Assembly: GCA_963204915.1 (NCBI GenBank)
Contig: CAUJHS010000102.1
Coordinates: 40,127 to 104,126, forward strand
Reading direction: 5' to 3'
From: Planctomycetota bacterium
GTDB lineage: Bacteria; Planctomycetota; Planctomycetia; Pirellulales; Pirellulaceae
Length of the DNA: 64,000 nucleotides
The notes under the pieces are model-generated. The model was not told the origin of the DNA, made no database searches, and worked only from the letters and a program-made list of their open reading frames with translations. Below are positions 34,497 through 43,935 of the stretch, one piece after another (the stretch's first letter is position 1; every line of letters begins with the position of its first letter). The position numbers were made by a program, and so were the translations under genes.

Positions 34497-35272
34497 CAGC
34501 GCGCCACATCACTTTGGCCGGACTTAACAGAATGCAAGGGTAGCGATGCGCGTCGGCCCTTCTTGGCGCCATCAAGCGCTGGATTATGCCGCAATGCGAT
34601 GTCGAACAATTCGATAGCGCGATCATGTTTGTTAAGTTGCTGTTGTACTAATGCAGCTTCCAGGTACCGCTCCGCCAAATGCTCAGCCAATTGGTGTTTT
34701 AGATTTCGCGCATCGATGACCTGATCGGTTGAACGTTGTGCTAGATGAAACAGATCGGGCGTGAGGACATACATGTTGCTGCGCGCGGCTTCAGCAACGG
34801 TGGGCCAAAAAACTTTCGCTAGCCCCTGGTTCGCCTTCGTCCATTCCAACCAAACGAACTGTCCATCGGAATTCTTAAGATCCAAATAGCGGCAAAGTAT
34901 TAAGGCGTCGCCTGGGGCTGCAGCCGCGTCGGCTCGACGCACCGTAACGAGGTCCCAGCCCGACTGTGACCGGCCTGAAACGGGCGTCAACTTCTTCTGC
35001 GTCAGGTACGTTTCGAGTTCGTTGGTTTCATTCTGTCGTTTGAGCGGCGTTATTTGCACATGAATTAGTGGAACTTCCCAGTAATTGTACGACCGTCGTT
35101 GAAACCGATGCGGATTAAACTCCTCGCCTACTACAGCCCCGTAACGCAAAAATGGAGCCAAAAACAACACGAGAACGGCAGCAGCGAGTAAGCCGGCAAA
35201 AACAAAGCGTTTCCAACTGCGTTGTTCCATTGCCGTACGAGTAGAGCGTGTCGCACCCGTCGTTTGAATCAT
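34496..35272 (-). CDS. Membrane-anchored protein with TPR-like end
   Basis: A 258-residue protein. One membrane helix spans residues ~25-45 (FVFAGLLAAAVLVLFLAPF). The following ~130 residues are probably outside the membrane (VPLIHVQITPLKRQNETNEL, ALILCRYLDLKNSDGQFVWLEW). Residues ~205-240 form a TPR-like helix pair (RYLEAALVQQQLNKHDRAIELFDIALRHNP). It is translationally coupled to the cysteine desulfurase. Starts at 35272 and 35230 are both possible. Function unknown. Confidence 0.62.
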   Translation of the reverse strand: MIQTTGATRSTRTAMEQRSWKRFVFAGLLAAAVLVLFLAPFLRYGAVVGEEFNPHRFQRRSYNYWEVPLIHVQITPLKRQNETNELETYLTQKKLTPVSGRSQSGWDLVTVRRADAAAAPGDALILCRYLDLKNSDGQFVWLEWTKANQGLAKVFWPTVAEAARSNMYVLTPDLFHLAQRSTDQVIDARNLKHQLAEHLAERYLEAALVQQQLNKHDRAIELFDIALRHNPALDGAKKGRRASLPLHSVKSGQSDVAR

Positions 35273-35462
35273 CGCGTCATCGCATCAAAGAGAAGCAGCG
35301 GTACACCATCCCCTCGAACTATTGTCTAACAACGAGAGTTCGTCGGCAACCAAGGTGGTCGCACGTTACCGCTACTTGCTGGCGCATGGCAATGCGCGAA
35401 AAACCGTCCCTTGTGCTTTTGGAGATCAAATCTTCCGAACAAACGCTTCTCGAAGAGGTTGG

Positions 35463-35900
35463 CTAGGAGGACGAGACGTGCTTCTCTAGCAGTTTCATGT
35501 TTTTGACGTTCGCCTTCCACGCGACGTCAAACAGGTCACCAACGACAGGGAAAAAGCCTGCGAGACAATCAACCGCGACATTAGTGTACATGCGCGCCAG
35601 GACAGGTTTGGACACGCCCATCCTTCGCGCCTGCTCAACCAAATAGATCGAGGCGCCTGCGGTTATCACGTCTCCCACAACCGGAGCCAAACCAACGATT
35701 GCATCAAGACCGATCGTGATTCGCGTTCCAGGAATATGGAATGCTTGGTCCATCAGCTTCACGAGCCGCTGTAATCGCTTGAGCCGCGCGTCAATCGAGA
35801 GCCCCGATTTGCGAGGAATAAGCAGTTCCGGCGTAGTCTGCCCTGGTTTTGCCATCAGCGGAGTTTTCGGAGTTAGGGAGTGACTTCGAAGGCTCGACAT
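35463..35900 (-). CDS. DUF4112 protein
   Basis: A 145-residue protein. Residues ~35-140 fit DUF4112: LVKLMDQAFHIPGTRITIGLDAIVGLAPVVGDVITA, then a mirrored AGFFPVVGDLFDVAWKAN. The paired V-V-G-D turns are the family hallmark. The two hydrophobic stretches suggest membrane association. The role of the family is not known. It lies 190 bases downstream of the start of the membrane TPR gene (in the opposite reading order on the same strand); no operon is evident. Confidence 0.85.
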   Translation of the reverse strand: MSSLRSHSLTPKTPLMAKPGQTTPELLIPRKSGLSIDARLKRLQRLVKLMDQAFHIPGTRITIGLDAIVGLAPVVGDVITAGASIYLVEQARRMGVSKPVLARMYTNVAVDCLAGFFPVVGDLFDVAWKANVKNMKLLEKHVSSS

Positions 35901-36238
35901 TGCGTGTATTGCTTAAGCTGCCAAATTGTAAATCTTTACGACACATTGGTTAGTGAATGCAAATTGGGCGCCACGTAGGTGCAATAGCCCCCAATTTTTA
36001 CATTATTTCACGCTTCGTTCTTGTTCGACGAAGAACGCTTATCTGCCCCCGAAATAGAAACTTCGCGCTTTGCTGGTTGCATCGCGTAGCGAAACTGCCT
36101 TAATCTGGTGAAGTGCGCCGGGTACTCGCAATAAAGACAACGGCGCCCTGGATTTGCTTAGGGATGTCTTTCTCGGGTTCTCGCGAGGTGTGACGCCGCC
36201 GTCCGCGATGATGCCGGCCCATGAGGGAAAGCTGAGTT
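35901..36238. other. Divergent promoter region with one inverted repeat
   Basis: No supported gene lies here. CGTTCTT (36016-36022) and AAGAACG (36031-36037) form a 7-bp inverted repeat with an 8-base spacer. It is between the divergent DUF4112 and TPR-peptidase genes, so it could be an operator. Shorter alternative pairings exist in the same place. Confidence 0.35.
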
Positions 36239-38893
36239 ATGGAATTAGTTTGCGCGTCGACGTCCACGCCACCGGTGCTAACGCAACTTCGTATTCCGTG
36301 GCGATTGGCTGCAATTTTCTTCGTTGTTGTCTTATCGGTGTTCGGAGTCGGCAATGTCTTTGGCGACGAACTCTCCGATGCCTTCGGTCAGTATCATGCG
36401 GGCAATTACGACGAATGCCGCGCCGTGGCCGCGAAGGCCATTATGGCGGGTGAGTGGCGCGAAGAGTGGCGGATTCTGAAAATCAACGCCGAACTTGCTA
36501 CCGGCGAGTTTGAAGCCGCACTGCAAACGTTTCAGGAAGCGCTGCCGAGGTATCCCTCGAGCATCATGCTCCGGTTTGCAGGGAGGCGAGTGCTGTTGAT
36601 GAACGATCGCCCGCAGGACGCTGCAAAGCTATTGAACGAGATCGACGCGATGGCGCGACAAACCCCGTGGCGCTATAGCGATCCCTCCGGTTTGATCATT
36701 TTGGGGCGGAGTTTGCTCTTGCGAGACGAAGATCCTCGCCAGGTGCTCGAGGCGTTCTTCGATCGCGCGAAGAAGATGCGGCCGGATTTCGCCGAAGCAT
36801 ACGTCGCGTCAGCGGAATTGGCGTTGAGCAAACATGACTACGCACTCGCCGCAGAGTCGTTGGAGCAGGCCCTTAAGCTCACGCCAGAAAACCCTGACAT
36901 CTACTGCCAGCTGGCGCGGTCTTACGAACCAACCGATTCGGATAAGGCTTCAGAGTGCCTGAAGAAAGCTTTGGAGATCAATCCCAATCACGTCGAAAGT
37001 TTGTTATTGCAAGTCGACCAACTCATCGACGCCGAAAAATACGAAGAGGCTACCGCGGGAATCGATCAAATCCTGAATGTGAACCTGCGCGAACCGCGGG
37101 CGTGGGCGTACCTTGCGGTGGTGGCCCACTTAAATGCGGACGAACAAGGCGAACGTTTATGGCGGTCTGCGGCATTGAGCCCATGGAAGACCAATCCCGA
37201 GGTCGACCATTTGATAGGCAGAAAACTCTCGCAGAAATACCGTTTTGCTGAAGGCGCTGAGTATCAACGTCGGTCGTTGCAGTTGGAGGCTTCATATCTT
37301 CCTTCGAAGGCGCAGTTGAGCCAAGATCTCCTGCGGCTTGGAGATGAAGAAGAGGGGTGGCGGCTAGCGAATGAGGTGCATGACCGCGACGCCTATGACG
37401 TCCTGGCGTATAACCTGATGACCTTGCGCGACAGAATTACAAGCTTCCGTACAATCGACGCGTTGGACGACCAAGGGCGAGGTTTTGTTGTGCGCATGAG
37501 CGCGAAAGAGGCGGATATTTATGGACAGCGTGTAGTAAACCTCCTCAAAGACGCCCAGGCCGCCCTGTGTGAAAAGTACGATGTCAAACTGGAAAAGCCG
37601 ATCGTTGTCGAGATCTTTGACGAACAGAAAGATTTCGCGATTCGCACGTTTGGGTTGCCCGGGGGCGCTGGGTTCTTAGGCGTGTGTTTTGGCAATGTGA
37701 TTACCGTCAATAGTCCAGCCGCGCAAGGCGACATCGTCTCGAACTGGGAGGCGACCCTCTGGCACGAGTTTTGTCACGTCGTGACGTTGCAAAAGACAAA
37801 CAACAAAATGCCTCGGTGGTTGAGCGAAGGTATTTCCGTTTACGAAGAGCGGCAAGCCAACCCGGCTTGGGGAGAAGCCATGACGCCGCGCTATCGCGAG
37901 ATGATTCTGAATGGCGAGGTGACGCCCGTAAGTCAACTCAGCAGCGCCTTTCTGAACCCACCAAGCGCGGTTCATCTTCAGTTTGCCTATTTTGAATCAT
38001 CGTTGGTCGTCGAGTTTCTGATCGCGAAGTACGGCCTTGAAACGATTCAGCGCATTCTGGTTGACTTGGGCGTAGGCATGCCTATTAACGATGCATTGAG
38101 TCGTTATACGGGCTCGCTCGCGACGTTGGATCAGGAATTCGCTGGTTACATTCGGCAAAAAGCCGATTCACTTGCTCCCGAACTCGATTGGACGAAACCT
38201 GATTTACCGCCCACAGCCAATCTTGCGGCCTGGGAAAAGTGGGTTGCAGATCATCCAAAGAACTTCGCATCGCTTCAAGCCTTGTCGTTGAAGTTGATCG
38301 AGGAAGAACGATTTGCTGAGGCGAAAACTCCACTTAAGACGTTGCAGTCGCTCTATCCTGAGCACGTCGGCGCTGACAATGCCTACGAACTTTTGGCTCG
38401 GGTGTATCGCGCTTTGGATGAAGCGGCTGACGAGCGCCGTATTTTAGAGGAGTGGGCGTCGCGCGCCGACGACGCGAGTGCGGCATACTTGCGATTGGCC
38501 GAACTTGCCGCGCAAGAGGATGACTGGAAGGCTGTGCAAGCGAACGCAGAACGCATGCTTGCCGTCGATCCTTTAGTTCGCGCCCCGCATGAGTTTATGT
38601 CGCAAGCCGCTGAGGCGCAAAACGACTCGCAAATGGCGATCACTGCGTACCAAGCCTTGCTTGTGCTCGATCCGCTTGATCCGGCAGAGATCCATTTTCG
38701 CCTTGCGAAGCATCTGAACGACCAAGGCGACCCATCCAGCGCGCGCCGACATGTGCTTCAAGCTTTGGAAGAAGGCCCACGATTTCGCGACGGCCACCGG
38801 CTTTTGCTAAAAATCGTTAATCAAACCGAGGCGCCCCATAACAAACCAAGCGAATCCTCAGGTGAAAGCGGCGTCCGCCCAATCGCGAAATGA
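36239..38893 (+). CDS. TPR protein with MA-type (HExxH) peptidase domain
   Basis: An 884-residue protein. Residues ~19-42 form a signal or membrane segment. TPR repeats fill ~45-330, and more follow after ~660. Between them (~410-640) is a Peptidase_MA-like domain with HEFCH at 509-513 (LWHEFCHVVTL) and a WLSEGISVYEE segment that supplies the third zinc ligand. The peptidase probably acts outside the cytoplasm. Its downstream neighbours are DUF4159, MoxR, DUF58 and BatA, all packed with short gaps, so it may be the output or maturation part of that complex. Confidence 0.8.
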   Translation: MELVCASTSTPPVLTQLRIPWRLAAIFFVVVLSVFGVGNVFGDELSDAFGQYHAGNYDECRAVAAKAIMAGEWREEWRILKINAELATGEFEAALQTFQEALPRYPSSIMLRFAGRRVLLMNDRPQDAAKLLNEIDAMARQTPWRYSDPSGLIILGRSLLLRDEDPRQVLEAFFDRAKKMRPDFAEAYVASAELALSKHDYALAAESLEQALKLTPENPDIYCQLARSYEPTDSDKASECLKKALEINPNHVESLLLQVDQLIDAEKYEEATAGIDQILNVNLREPRAWAYLAVVAHLNADEQGERLWRSAALSPWKTNPEVDHLIGRKLSQKYRFAEGAEYQRRSLQLEASYLPSKAQLSQDLLRLGDEEEGWRLANEVHDRDAYDVLAYNLMTLRDRITSFRTIDALDDQGRGFVVRMSAKEADIYGQRVVNLLKDAQAALCEKYDVKLEKPIVVEIFDEQKDFAIRTFGLPGGAGFLGVCFGNVITVNSPAAQGDIVSNWEATLWHEFCHVVTLQKTNNKMPRWLSEGISVYEERQANPAWGEAMTPRYREMILNGEVTPVSQLSSAFLNPPSAVHLQFAYFESSLVVEFLIAKYGLETIQRILVDLGVGMPINDALSRYTGSLATLDQEFAGYIRQKADSLAPELDWTKPDLPPTANLAAWEKWVADHPKNFASLQALSLKLIEEERFAEAKTPLKTLQSLYPEHVGADNAYELLARVYRALDEAADERRILEEWASRADDASAAYLRLAELAAQEDDWKAVQANAERMLAVDPLVRAPHEFMSQAAEAQNDSQMAITAYQALLVLDPLDPAEIHFRLAKHLNDQGDPSSARRHVLQALEEGPRFRDGHRLLLKIVNQTEAPHNKPSESSGESGVRPIAK

Positions 38894-38908
38894 AAGGTGA
38901 GGGCCAAC

Positions 38909-39751
38909 ATGATGCAAATCATGCGGAAGAAATCGGTCTTAGCTCTTATTTTGATCCCGGTGCTGTTGATGACCCTTGGAGAAAGCCTAGCCCAACGGCG
39001 CGGTCGGCGCTATCAAGATTGGATTGACCCAGCCGATCGTCGCGGAATTCCCAATTGGGAAAGAGATCAACATTTCCAGAAAGACGTGTTCACGTTTGTG
39101 CGTATTCGCTATGAGTCCGGTTATGGCCGGGGTTGGGGCGGCGGCGGCTGGGCAACCGACTTTCCTGATAGCGACTTAAATTTTCCCTATCGTTTACAGC
39201 AACTCACATCGCTCCGCGTCGACCCACAGTACAAAGTGCTTGAGTTGACAGATCCTGATTTATTCAATTACCCCTTCATTTACCTGATCGAACCGGGCCG
39301 CATGGTGTTACGTGACGATGAAGTACGCGCCTTGCGACGCTACTTGCTCAATGGCGGCTTTCTGATGGTGGATGATTTCTGGGGGGAAGATGAATGGGCT
39401 AACCTGGAACAGGAATTGAATCGCGTGTTTCCCGATCGTAAGCCGCAAGAGCTTCCTTTAGAACATCCCATATTTCACTGCGTGTACGATCTCAAGGAGA
39501 AGCCGCAGGTGCCGAGTATTCACGCCTGGCTTGGCAGTGGTATGAGTTACGAACGTTGGGACGCGGACACGGTGCACTATCGTGCACTTTTCGATGATAA
39601 AGGCCGGATGATGGCGATCATTTGTCATAACACCGACCTTGGGGATGGTTGGGAGCGCGAAGGCGAAAACGTAGAGTACTTCCGCGAATACTCCGAAAAA
39701 AAATCCTATCCTATGGGTATAAATATCGTTGTCTACGCCATGACCCATTAG
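38909..39751 (+). CDS. DUF4159 exported protein
   Basis: A ~280-residue protein with a signal peptide (to SLAQ). It fits DUF4159: FTFVRIRYESGYGRG near the start, YPFIYLIEPGRM, and LRRYLLNGGFLMVDDFWGEDEW. The fold is like a glutamine amidotransferase/flavodoxin. It often sits in planctomycete MoxR-linked clusters. ATG 38909 (or 38912) follows a GGTGAGG site; the GTG at 38897 in frame is less likely. Function unknown. Confidence 0.82.
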   Translation: MMQIMRKKSVLALILIPVLLMTLGESLAQRRGRRYQDWIDPADRRGIPNWERDQHFQKDVFTFVRIRYESGYGRGWGGGGWATDFPDSDLNFPYRLQQLTSLRVDPQYKVLELTDPDLFNYPFIYLIEPGRMVLRDDEVRALRRYLLNGGFLMVDDFWGEDEWANLEQELNRVFPDRKPQELPLEHPIFHCVYDLKEKPQVPSIHAWLGSGMSYERWDADTVHYRALFDDKGRMMAIICHNTDLGDGWEREGENVEYFREYSEKKSYPMGINIVVYAMTH

Positions 39752-39859
39752 TCGTCCCGTTGTCTCCAATCTACGGCGAGCAGGCGCGGACTCGCATCTT
39801 TTCGGACGTCCTCGGCTTCATGTAAGCATTAGCCTTTCCACCAATCACTGTACCAGACT

Positions 39860-40864
39860 GTGAACGAACAACTCGAATCCTACGAACTTGAACAACGCAG
39901 CGTCGAACACTTACGAAATAGCCGCACGCGCATTGACGCGGAACTTTCGAAAACCATAGTCGGTCAGAAGGAAGCGGTGCAACATTTGCTGATTAGTCTA
40001 TTTGCGGGTGGACACTGTCTGATTACGGGCGCTCCGGGGTTAGCGAAAACCTTGCTCGTGCGCTCTATCGCGCAGATTTTTCATTTGCGATTTCAACGTA
40101 TTCAGTTCACGCCAGACCTCATGCCTGCGGATATTACCGGCATGGAGATTCTCGAAGAGGCCGGCGACGGACGACGCAAAATGCAATTCGTTAAGGGCCC
40201 GATTTTCGCCAATGTAATTCTGGCGGACGAAATTAACCGTACACCTCCCAAAACTCAGGCGGCGTTGCTTGAAGCGATGCAAGAACATCAGGTCACCGCG
40301 GCGGGCGTACGGTATCCGTTGGAAGAGCCATTTTTTGTGCTCGCCACGCAAAACCCCATTGAAATGGAGGGCACCTACCCGTTGCCGGAAGCGCAACTCG
40401 ACCGATTCATGTTCAACGTAGTTATTGATTATTTACCCGAGGACGACGAGGTTGAAGTTGTGGTTCGCACGACGGCGGCTCCGGCGCGGCCCATTGAGCC
40501 GCTGTTTACCGGCGAGGACGTGCTGCGGTTTCACGCCGTCGTCCGGCAAGTGCCGGTTGCTCAAGAAGTCGTGCGTTACGCGGTGCGATTGGCTTCGGCA
40601 AGCCGCCCTAACCAAACGGGATCGCCGGATTTCGTAAACCAGTGGGTCAGTTGGGGGGCAGGGCTTCGAGCCGCACAGTTCCTAGTGTTAGGGGCGAAGG
40701 CAAGAGCGCTGCTGGAGGGACGTTCGCACGTCACCCCGCAAGATGTTCATGCCTTGGCGCGCCCTGTGTTGCGTCATCGTATTCTCGTGAACTACCGCGC
40801 TGAGGCCGAAGGAGTGTCGGTCGAGAACGTCATAGGCCGCCTCTTGGAATATGTGAAGCCTTAA
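39860..40864 (+). CDS. MoxR-family AAA+ ATPase
   Basis: A 334-residue ATPase. Walker A is GAPGLAKT (near 59-66), Walker B is VILADEINRTPP (near 117-128), and sensor 1 is ATQNPIEMEGTYPLPEAQLDRF. MoxR ATPases act as chaperones that activate partners bearing vWA domains, here the DUF58 and BatA proteins encoded next. A GTG at 39860 is the start. It is 48 bases upstream of the DUF58 gene. Confidence 0.94.
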   Translation: MNEQLESYELEQRSVEHLRNSRTRIDAELSKTIVGQKEAVQHLLISLFAGGHCLITGAPGLAKTLLVRSIAQIFHLRFQRIQFTPDLMPADITGMEILEEAGDGRRKMQFVKGPIFANVILADEINRTPPKTQAALLEAMQEHQVTAAGVRYPLEEPFFVLATQNPIEMEGTYPLPEAQLDRFMFNVVIDYLPEDDEVEVVVRTTAAPARPIEPLFTGEDVLRFHAVVRQVPVAQEVVRYAVRLASASRPNQTGSPDFVNQWVSWGAGLRAAQFLVLGAKARALLEGRSHVTPQDVHALARPVLRHRILVNYRAEAEGVSVENVIGRLLEYVKP

Positions 40865-40912
40865 AGTCACAGGACGCAACATCCGTATAAACGCACCATT
40901 TCAAGGCGACAG

Positions 40913-41836
40913 ATGCCTGCATTTATTGACCCCGCAGCACTCATGCGCATCAAAAATCTCGAAATGCGCGCCAAGGTGGTCGTGGAAGGCTTTTTTAGCG
41001 GACTACATCGTAGCCCATTTCATGGTTTTTCGGTGGAGTTTAGCGAATACCGACCTTACACCACGGGAGACGATCCTCGTTACCTTGACTGGAAGTTATA
41101 CGCCCGATCCGACCGCTGTTACATCAAACGATTTGAAGATGAAACGAACTTGCGGTGTTATCTCGTAGTCGATCGTAGCCGCTCCATGGGATACGGTTCG
41201 CAAGGTTATACGAAATCAGATTACGCAGCGACCTTGGCCGCGACCTTGGCGTATTTTTTGACTCGCCAACGCGATTCGGTTGGACTGCTGACATTCGACG
41301 AACAAGTTGTCGAATTAATCGGAGCACGGTATCGACCTGGTCAATTTCACCGCCTGTTAACCGCCCTGGAGCGCCCTCCGGCAGGAAATGCGACAAATCT
41401 CGCCGCTCCCCTGGAGCGAATTGCTCAACGTGTGCAGAAACGGGGCGTGATTATCTTCGTGTCAGACCTACTGGCTCCGCTTGATTTGCTTGAAGCGAAT
41501 CTGGGCTATTTGCGTACACGCGGGCATGAAGTCATTGTATTTCGCATTCTCGATCCCGCAGAGATTGATTTCAGTTTTGACCGCCCCGCGATGTTTCGCG
41601 ACATCGAATCGGGCCGCGAACTTTACGTTGATCCGGAGGCGGCGCGAAGGCAATATTTAGAAAAGTTTGGCGTACATCAACATGCGATCGAAACCATTTG
41701 CGCGAATCTGGGGATCGACTTTCATCAGTTGACCACTGACCGCGCACTGGAGTTTACCTTATTCGATTACCTGCATGCGCGCCAGCGGCGAGGTCGACAT
41801 GTCATGCGGAGCGGAAGCCTGGGACGGACGGTATGA
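40913..41836 (+). CDS. DUF58 protein with vWA-type fold
   Basis: A 307-residue protein. The family block SEYRPYTTGDDPRYLDWKLYARSD lies near residue 43. A vWA-like domain follows, with the metal-site pattern DRSRSMG (DxSxS) near 85-91. It is the usual adaptor of MoxR ATPases. A good AAGGCGA site precedes the ATG. Its stop overlaps the BatA-like gene at ATGA (41833-41836). Confidence 0.92.
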   Translation: MPAFIDPAALMRIKNLEMRAKVVVEGFFSGLHRSPFHGFSVEFSEYRPYTTGDDPRYLDWKLYARSDRCYIKRFEDETNLRCYLVVDRSRSMGYGSQGYTKSDYAATLAATLAYFLTRQRDSVGLLTFDEQVVELIGARYRPGQFHRLLTALERPPAGNATNLAAPLERIAQRVQKRGVIIFVSDLLAPLDLLEANLGYLRTRGHEVIVFRILDPAEIDFSFDRPAMFRDIESGRELYVDPEAARRQYLEKFGVHQHAIETICANLGIDFHQLTTDRALEFTLFDYLHARQRRGRHVMRSGSLGRTV

Positions 41837-43935
41837 GTTTTCTTACGCCTTTCTATATTGCGGGACTTGCGGCCATCGCTTTGCCGATCGTGTTTCACTT
41901 GATTCGCCGCACTCCCCGCGGGAATACTCCCTTCAGCTCGTTAATGTTTCTTGTTCCGACACCGCCCCGTATCACTCGTCGGAGTCGCCTGGATCAGTGG
42001 TTGTTGCTTTTGTTGCGCGGATTAGCGTTGGCGTTGTTAGCTCTCGCGTTCGCGCGGCCGTTCTTGCGTGAGGCGGCGCAGTTTTCATTTAATACCTCGC
42101 CAGGGCAACGCATTGCTATTCTGGTCGATGCTAGCGCGAGTATGCGCCGAGACGATCTGTGGCGGCAAGCACGTCAGCAAGTGAGCGAGGCGGTGCGAAA
42201 CTTGTCGCCAGCCGATCACGTTGCGTTATTCACGTTTGACCAAAATGTTGCGACACACATCGACTTTTCCGAGGAGGCTGAGACGGATCCAAAGCGACTC
42301 GTTTCTCTCTTCGAACGGCGAATTTCGGAAGTTGTTCCCTCCTGGCAGGCGGGAGACCTTGGCGCCGCGATCGCGAACGTCGCTGATCGAGTCGAATCGC
42401 TCGACCATGCATCCCACACGGAGAGTGATGTTGCAAAACGTATTATCCTTGTCAGCGACTTTGCGGAAGGGGCGCCGTTAGAAGCGTTGCAATCCTATGA
42501 ATGGCCCGCTGGCGTTGAGCTAGAAGTCAAAAGGGTCGCTCCGCGCATTTCGGGTAACGCAGGTCTCCATTTGGTCGGCGAGTGGATCGAGGGCGAGAGC
42601 CCTAACGATGGAGGAAGTGCAGCGTATGCATCGACGTCCTATCGCGTGCGCGTGACGAATACTTCTGACTCCTCAACGGATCAATTTCAGCTTGTTTGGA
42701 AGAACTCTGACGACCAACCAAGTGGCGGCGTTACAAAATTATATGTTCCACCGGGTCAGAGTCGAACCGTAACCGTGGCTCGCCCCCCGAACTCTACTGC
42801 GACGCGCCTGATGCTGGAGGGCGACTCCCATCCGTTTGACAACACCGTCTTTGTGGCGCCTCTGCGACGCGAGGAACTTACTGTTGCTTATCTTGGCTCG
42901 GATTCGTCTGATGATCCGCAGGGGTGTCGATATTATTTAGAGCGACTTTTTTCGGCGACAACCTCTCGTACCGTACGCTTCCTCACTCCCCAAATCCATG
43001 AGCCACTAGAGCCTCTCGATGGATCGCCGCTAAATCTTGTTGTCGTGGCTCAGTCCCTCGAAGAAAATCGCCGTGATCAAATCCAACAATATCTGCAGCG
43101 AGGCGGCCGAGTCTTATTCGCCGCGATTGACGGACCGGCCTTGGATTCTATTGCTCCACTCTTGGGATCGGAAGCGCCGAATGTTTCGGAGGCGAAGGTC
43201 GACGATTATATATTGCTAGGTCAATTAGATTTCTCCCATCCGCTATTTTCGCCATTTGCCGATCCGCGTTACAGCGATTTTTCGAAGATTCATTTTTGGC
43301 GATACCGGCAAATAACGCTGGAAGAACCCTCGTCATCGTTGCCGGACTCTGCCTATCGGCGCGTTGTTGCGCGATTTGATAGTGGCGATCCGGCGCTGAT
43401 CGAACAGCGAGTGGCGCAAGGGCGGCTGTTTATTCTTACGACGACGTGGCGGCCTGCTGATAGTCAGTTAGCTCGATCGTCAAAATTTGTTCCTTTACTG
43501 TGGGGGCTTGTCGGCGCGGCGCCAACGGAACGCGAAAGTTTCCACTACGTAGGCGCCGTCTTAACACTTTCATCGTCGCTAGGCGGCTCACCGAAAGTTG
43601 TGCAAAAGCCTGATGGATCCGAGATTGCAGTCGCTTTCGAGGTGGGCCACTTTGACGATACGGACCAACCAGGCCTTTACCGTATTGGCGATCGGATATT
43701 TGGAGTTAACGTGGATCCGGCGGAAAGTCATACTGCGCCGCGCGAGTTGGAAGCGTTAGAGCAGTACGGAATTCGTCTTACCGGCGAACGTCAACGGCAA
43801 GATGCAGCACAGCGCGAACGTCATCTACGCGATGTCGAACTGGAGAACCGGCAAAAAATTTGGCGGTGGTTATTGGCCGTGGCGCTTGTTGCTTTAGTGG
43901 CGGAAACATGGCTTGCCGGGCTTCGTTCGCACTAA
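41833..43935 (+). CDS. BatA-like membrane protein with vWA domain
   Basis: A 700-residue protein. Residues 1-80 form the BatA N-terminal membrane domain: two helices around LTPFYIAGLAAIALPIVFHLIRR and WLLLLLRGLALALLALAFARP. A vWA domain with DASASM (DxSxS) starts near residue 98. Residues ~250-640 are beta-rich with a GATase-like part. A last helix (WLLAVALVALVAETW) ends the chain. It anchors the MoxR/vWA complex. Its stop overlaps the stop of the convergent histidine kinase by 3 bases. Confidence 0.87.
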   Translation: MSFLTPFYIAGLAAIALPIVFHLIRRTPRGNTPFSSLMFLVPTPPRITRRSRLDQWLLLLLRGLALALLALAFARPFLREAAQFSFNTSPGQRIAILVDASASMRRDDLWRQARQQVSEAVRNLSPADHVALFTFDQNVATHIDFSEEAETDPKRLVSLFERRISEVVPSWQAGDLGAAIANVADRVESLDHASHTESDVAKRIILVSDFAEGAPLEALQSYEWPAGVELEVKRVAPRISGNAGLHLVGEWIEGESPNDGGSAAYASTSYRVRVTNTSDSSTDQFQLVWKNSDDQPSGGVTKLYVPPGQSRTVTVARPPNSTATRLMLEGDSHPFDNTVFVAPLRREELTVAYLGSDSSDDPQGCRYYLERLFSATTSRTVRFLTPQIHEPLEPLDGSPLNLVVVAQSLEENRRDQIQQYLQRGGRVLFAAIDGPALDSIAPLLGSEAPNVSEAKVDDYILLGQLDFSHPLFSPFADPRYSDFSKIHFWRYRQITLEEPSSSLPDSAYRRVVARFDSGDPALIEQRVAQGRLFILTTTWRPADSQLARSSKFVPLLWGLVGAAPTERESFHYVGAVLTLSSSLGGSPKVVQKPDGSEIAVAFEVGHFDDTDQPGLYRIGDRIFGVNVDPAESHTAPRELEALEQYGIRLTGERQRQDAAQRERHLRDVELENRQKIWRWLLAVALVALVAETWLAGLRSH

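Noticed and set aside
35248..35466. 72-codon plus-strand open frame between the membrane TPR gene and DUF4112
   Set aside because: It overlaps the start of the minus-strand gene, and the composition looks random (many Arg, Trp and Thr). No start site support.
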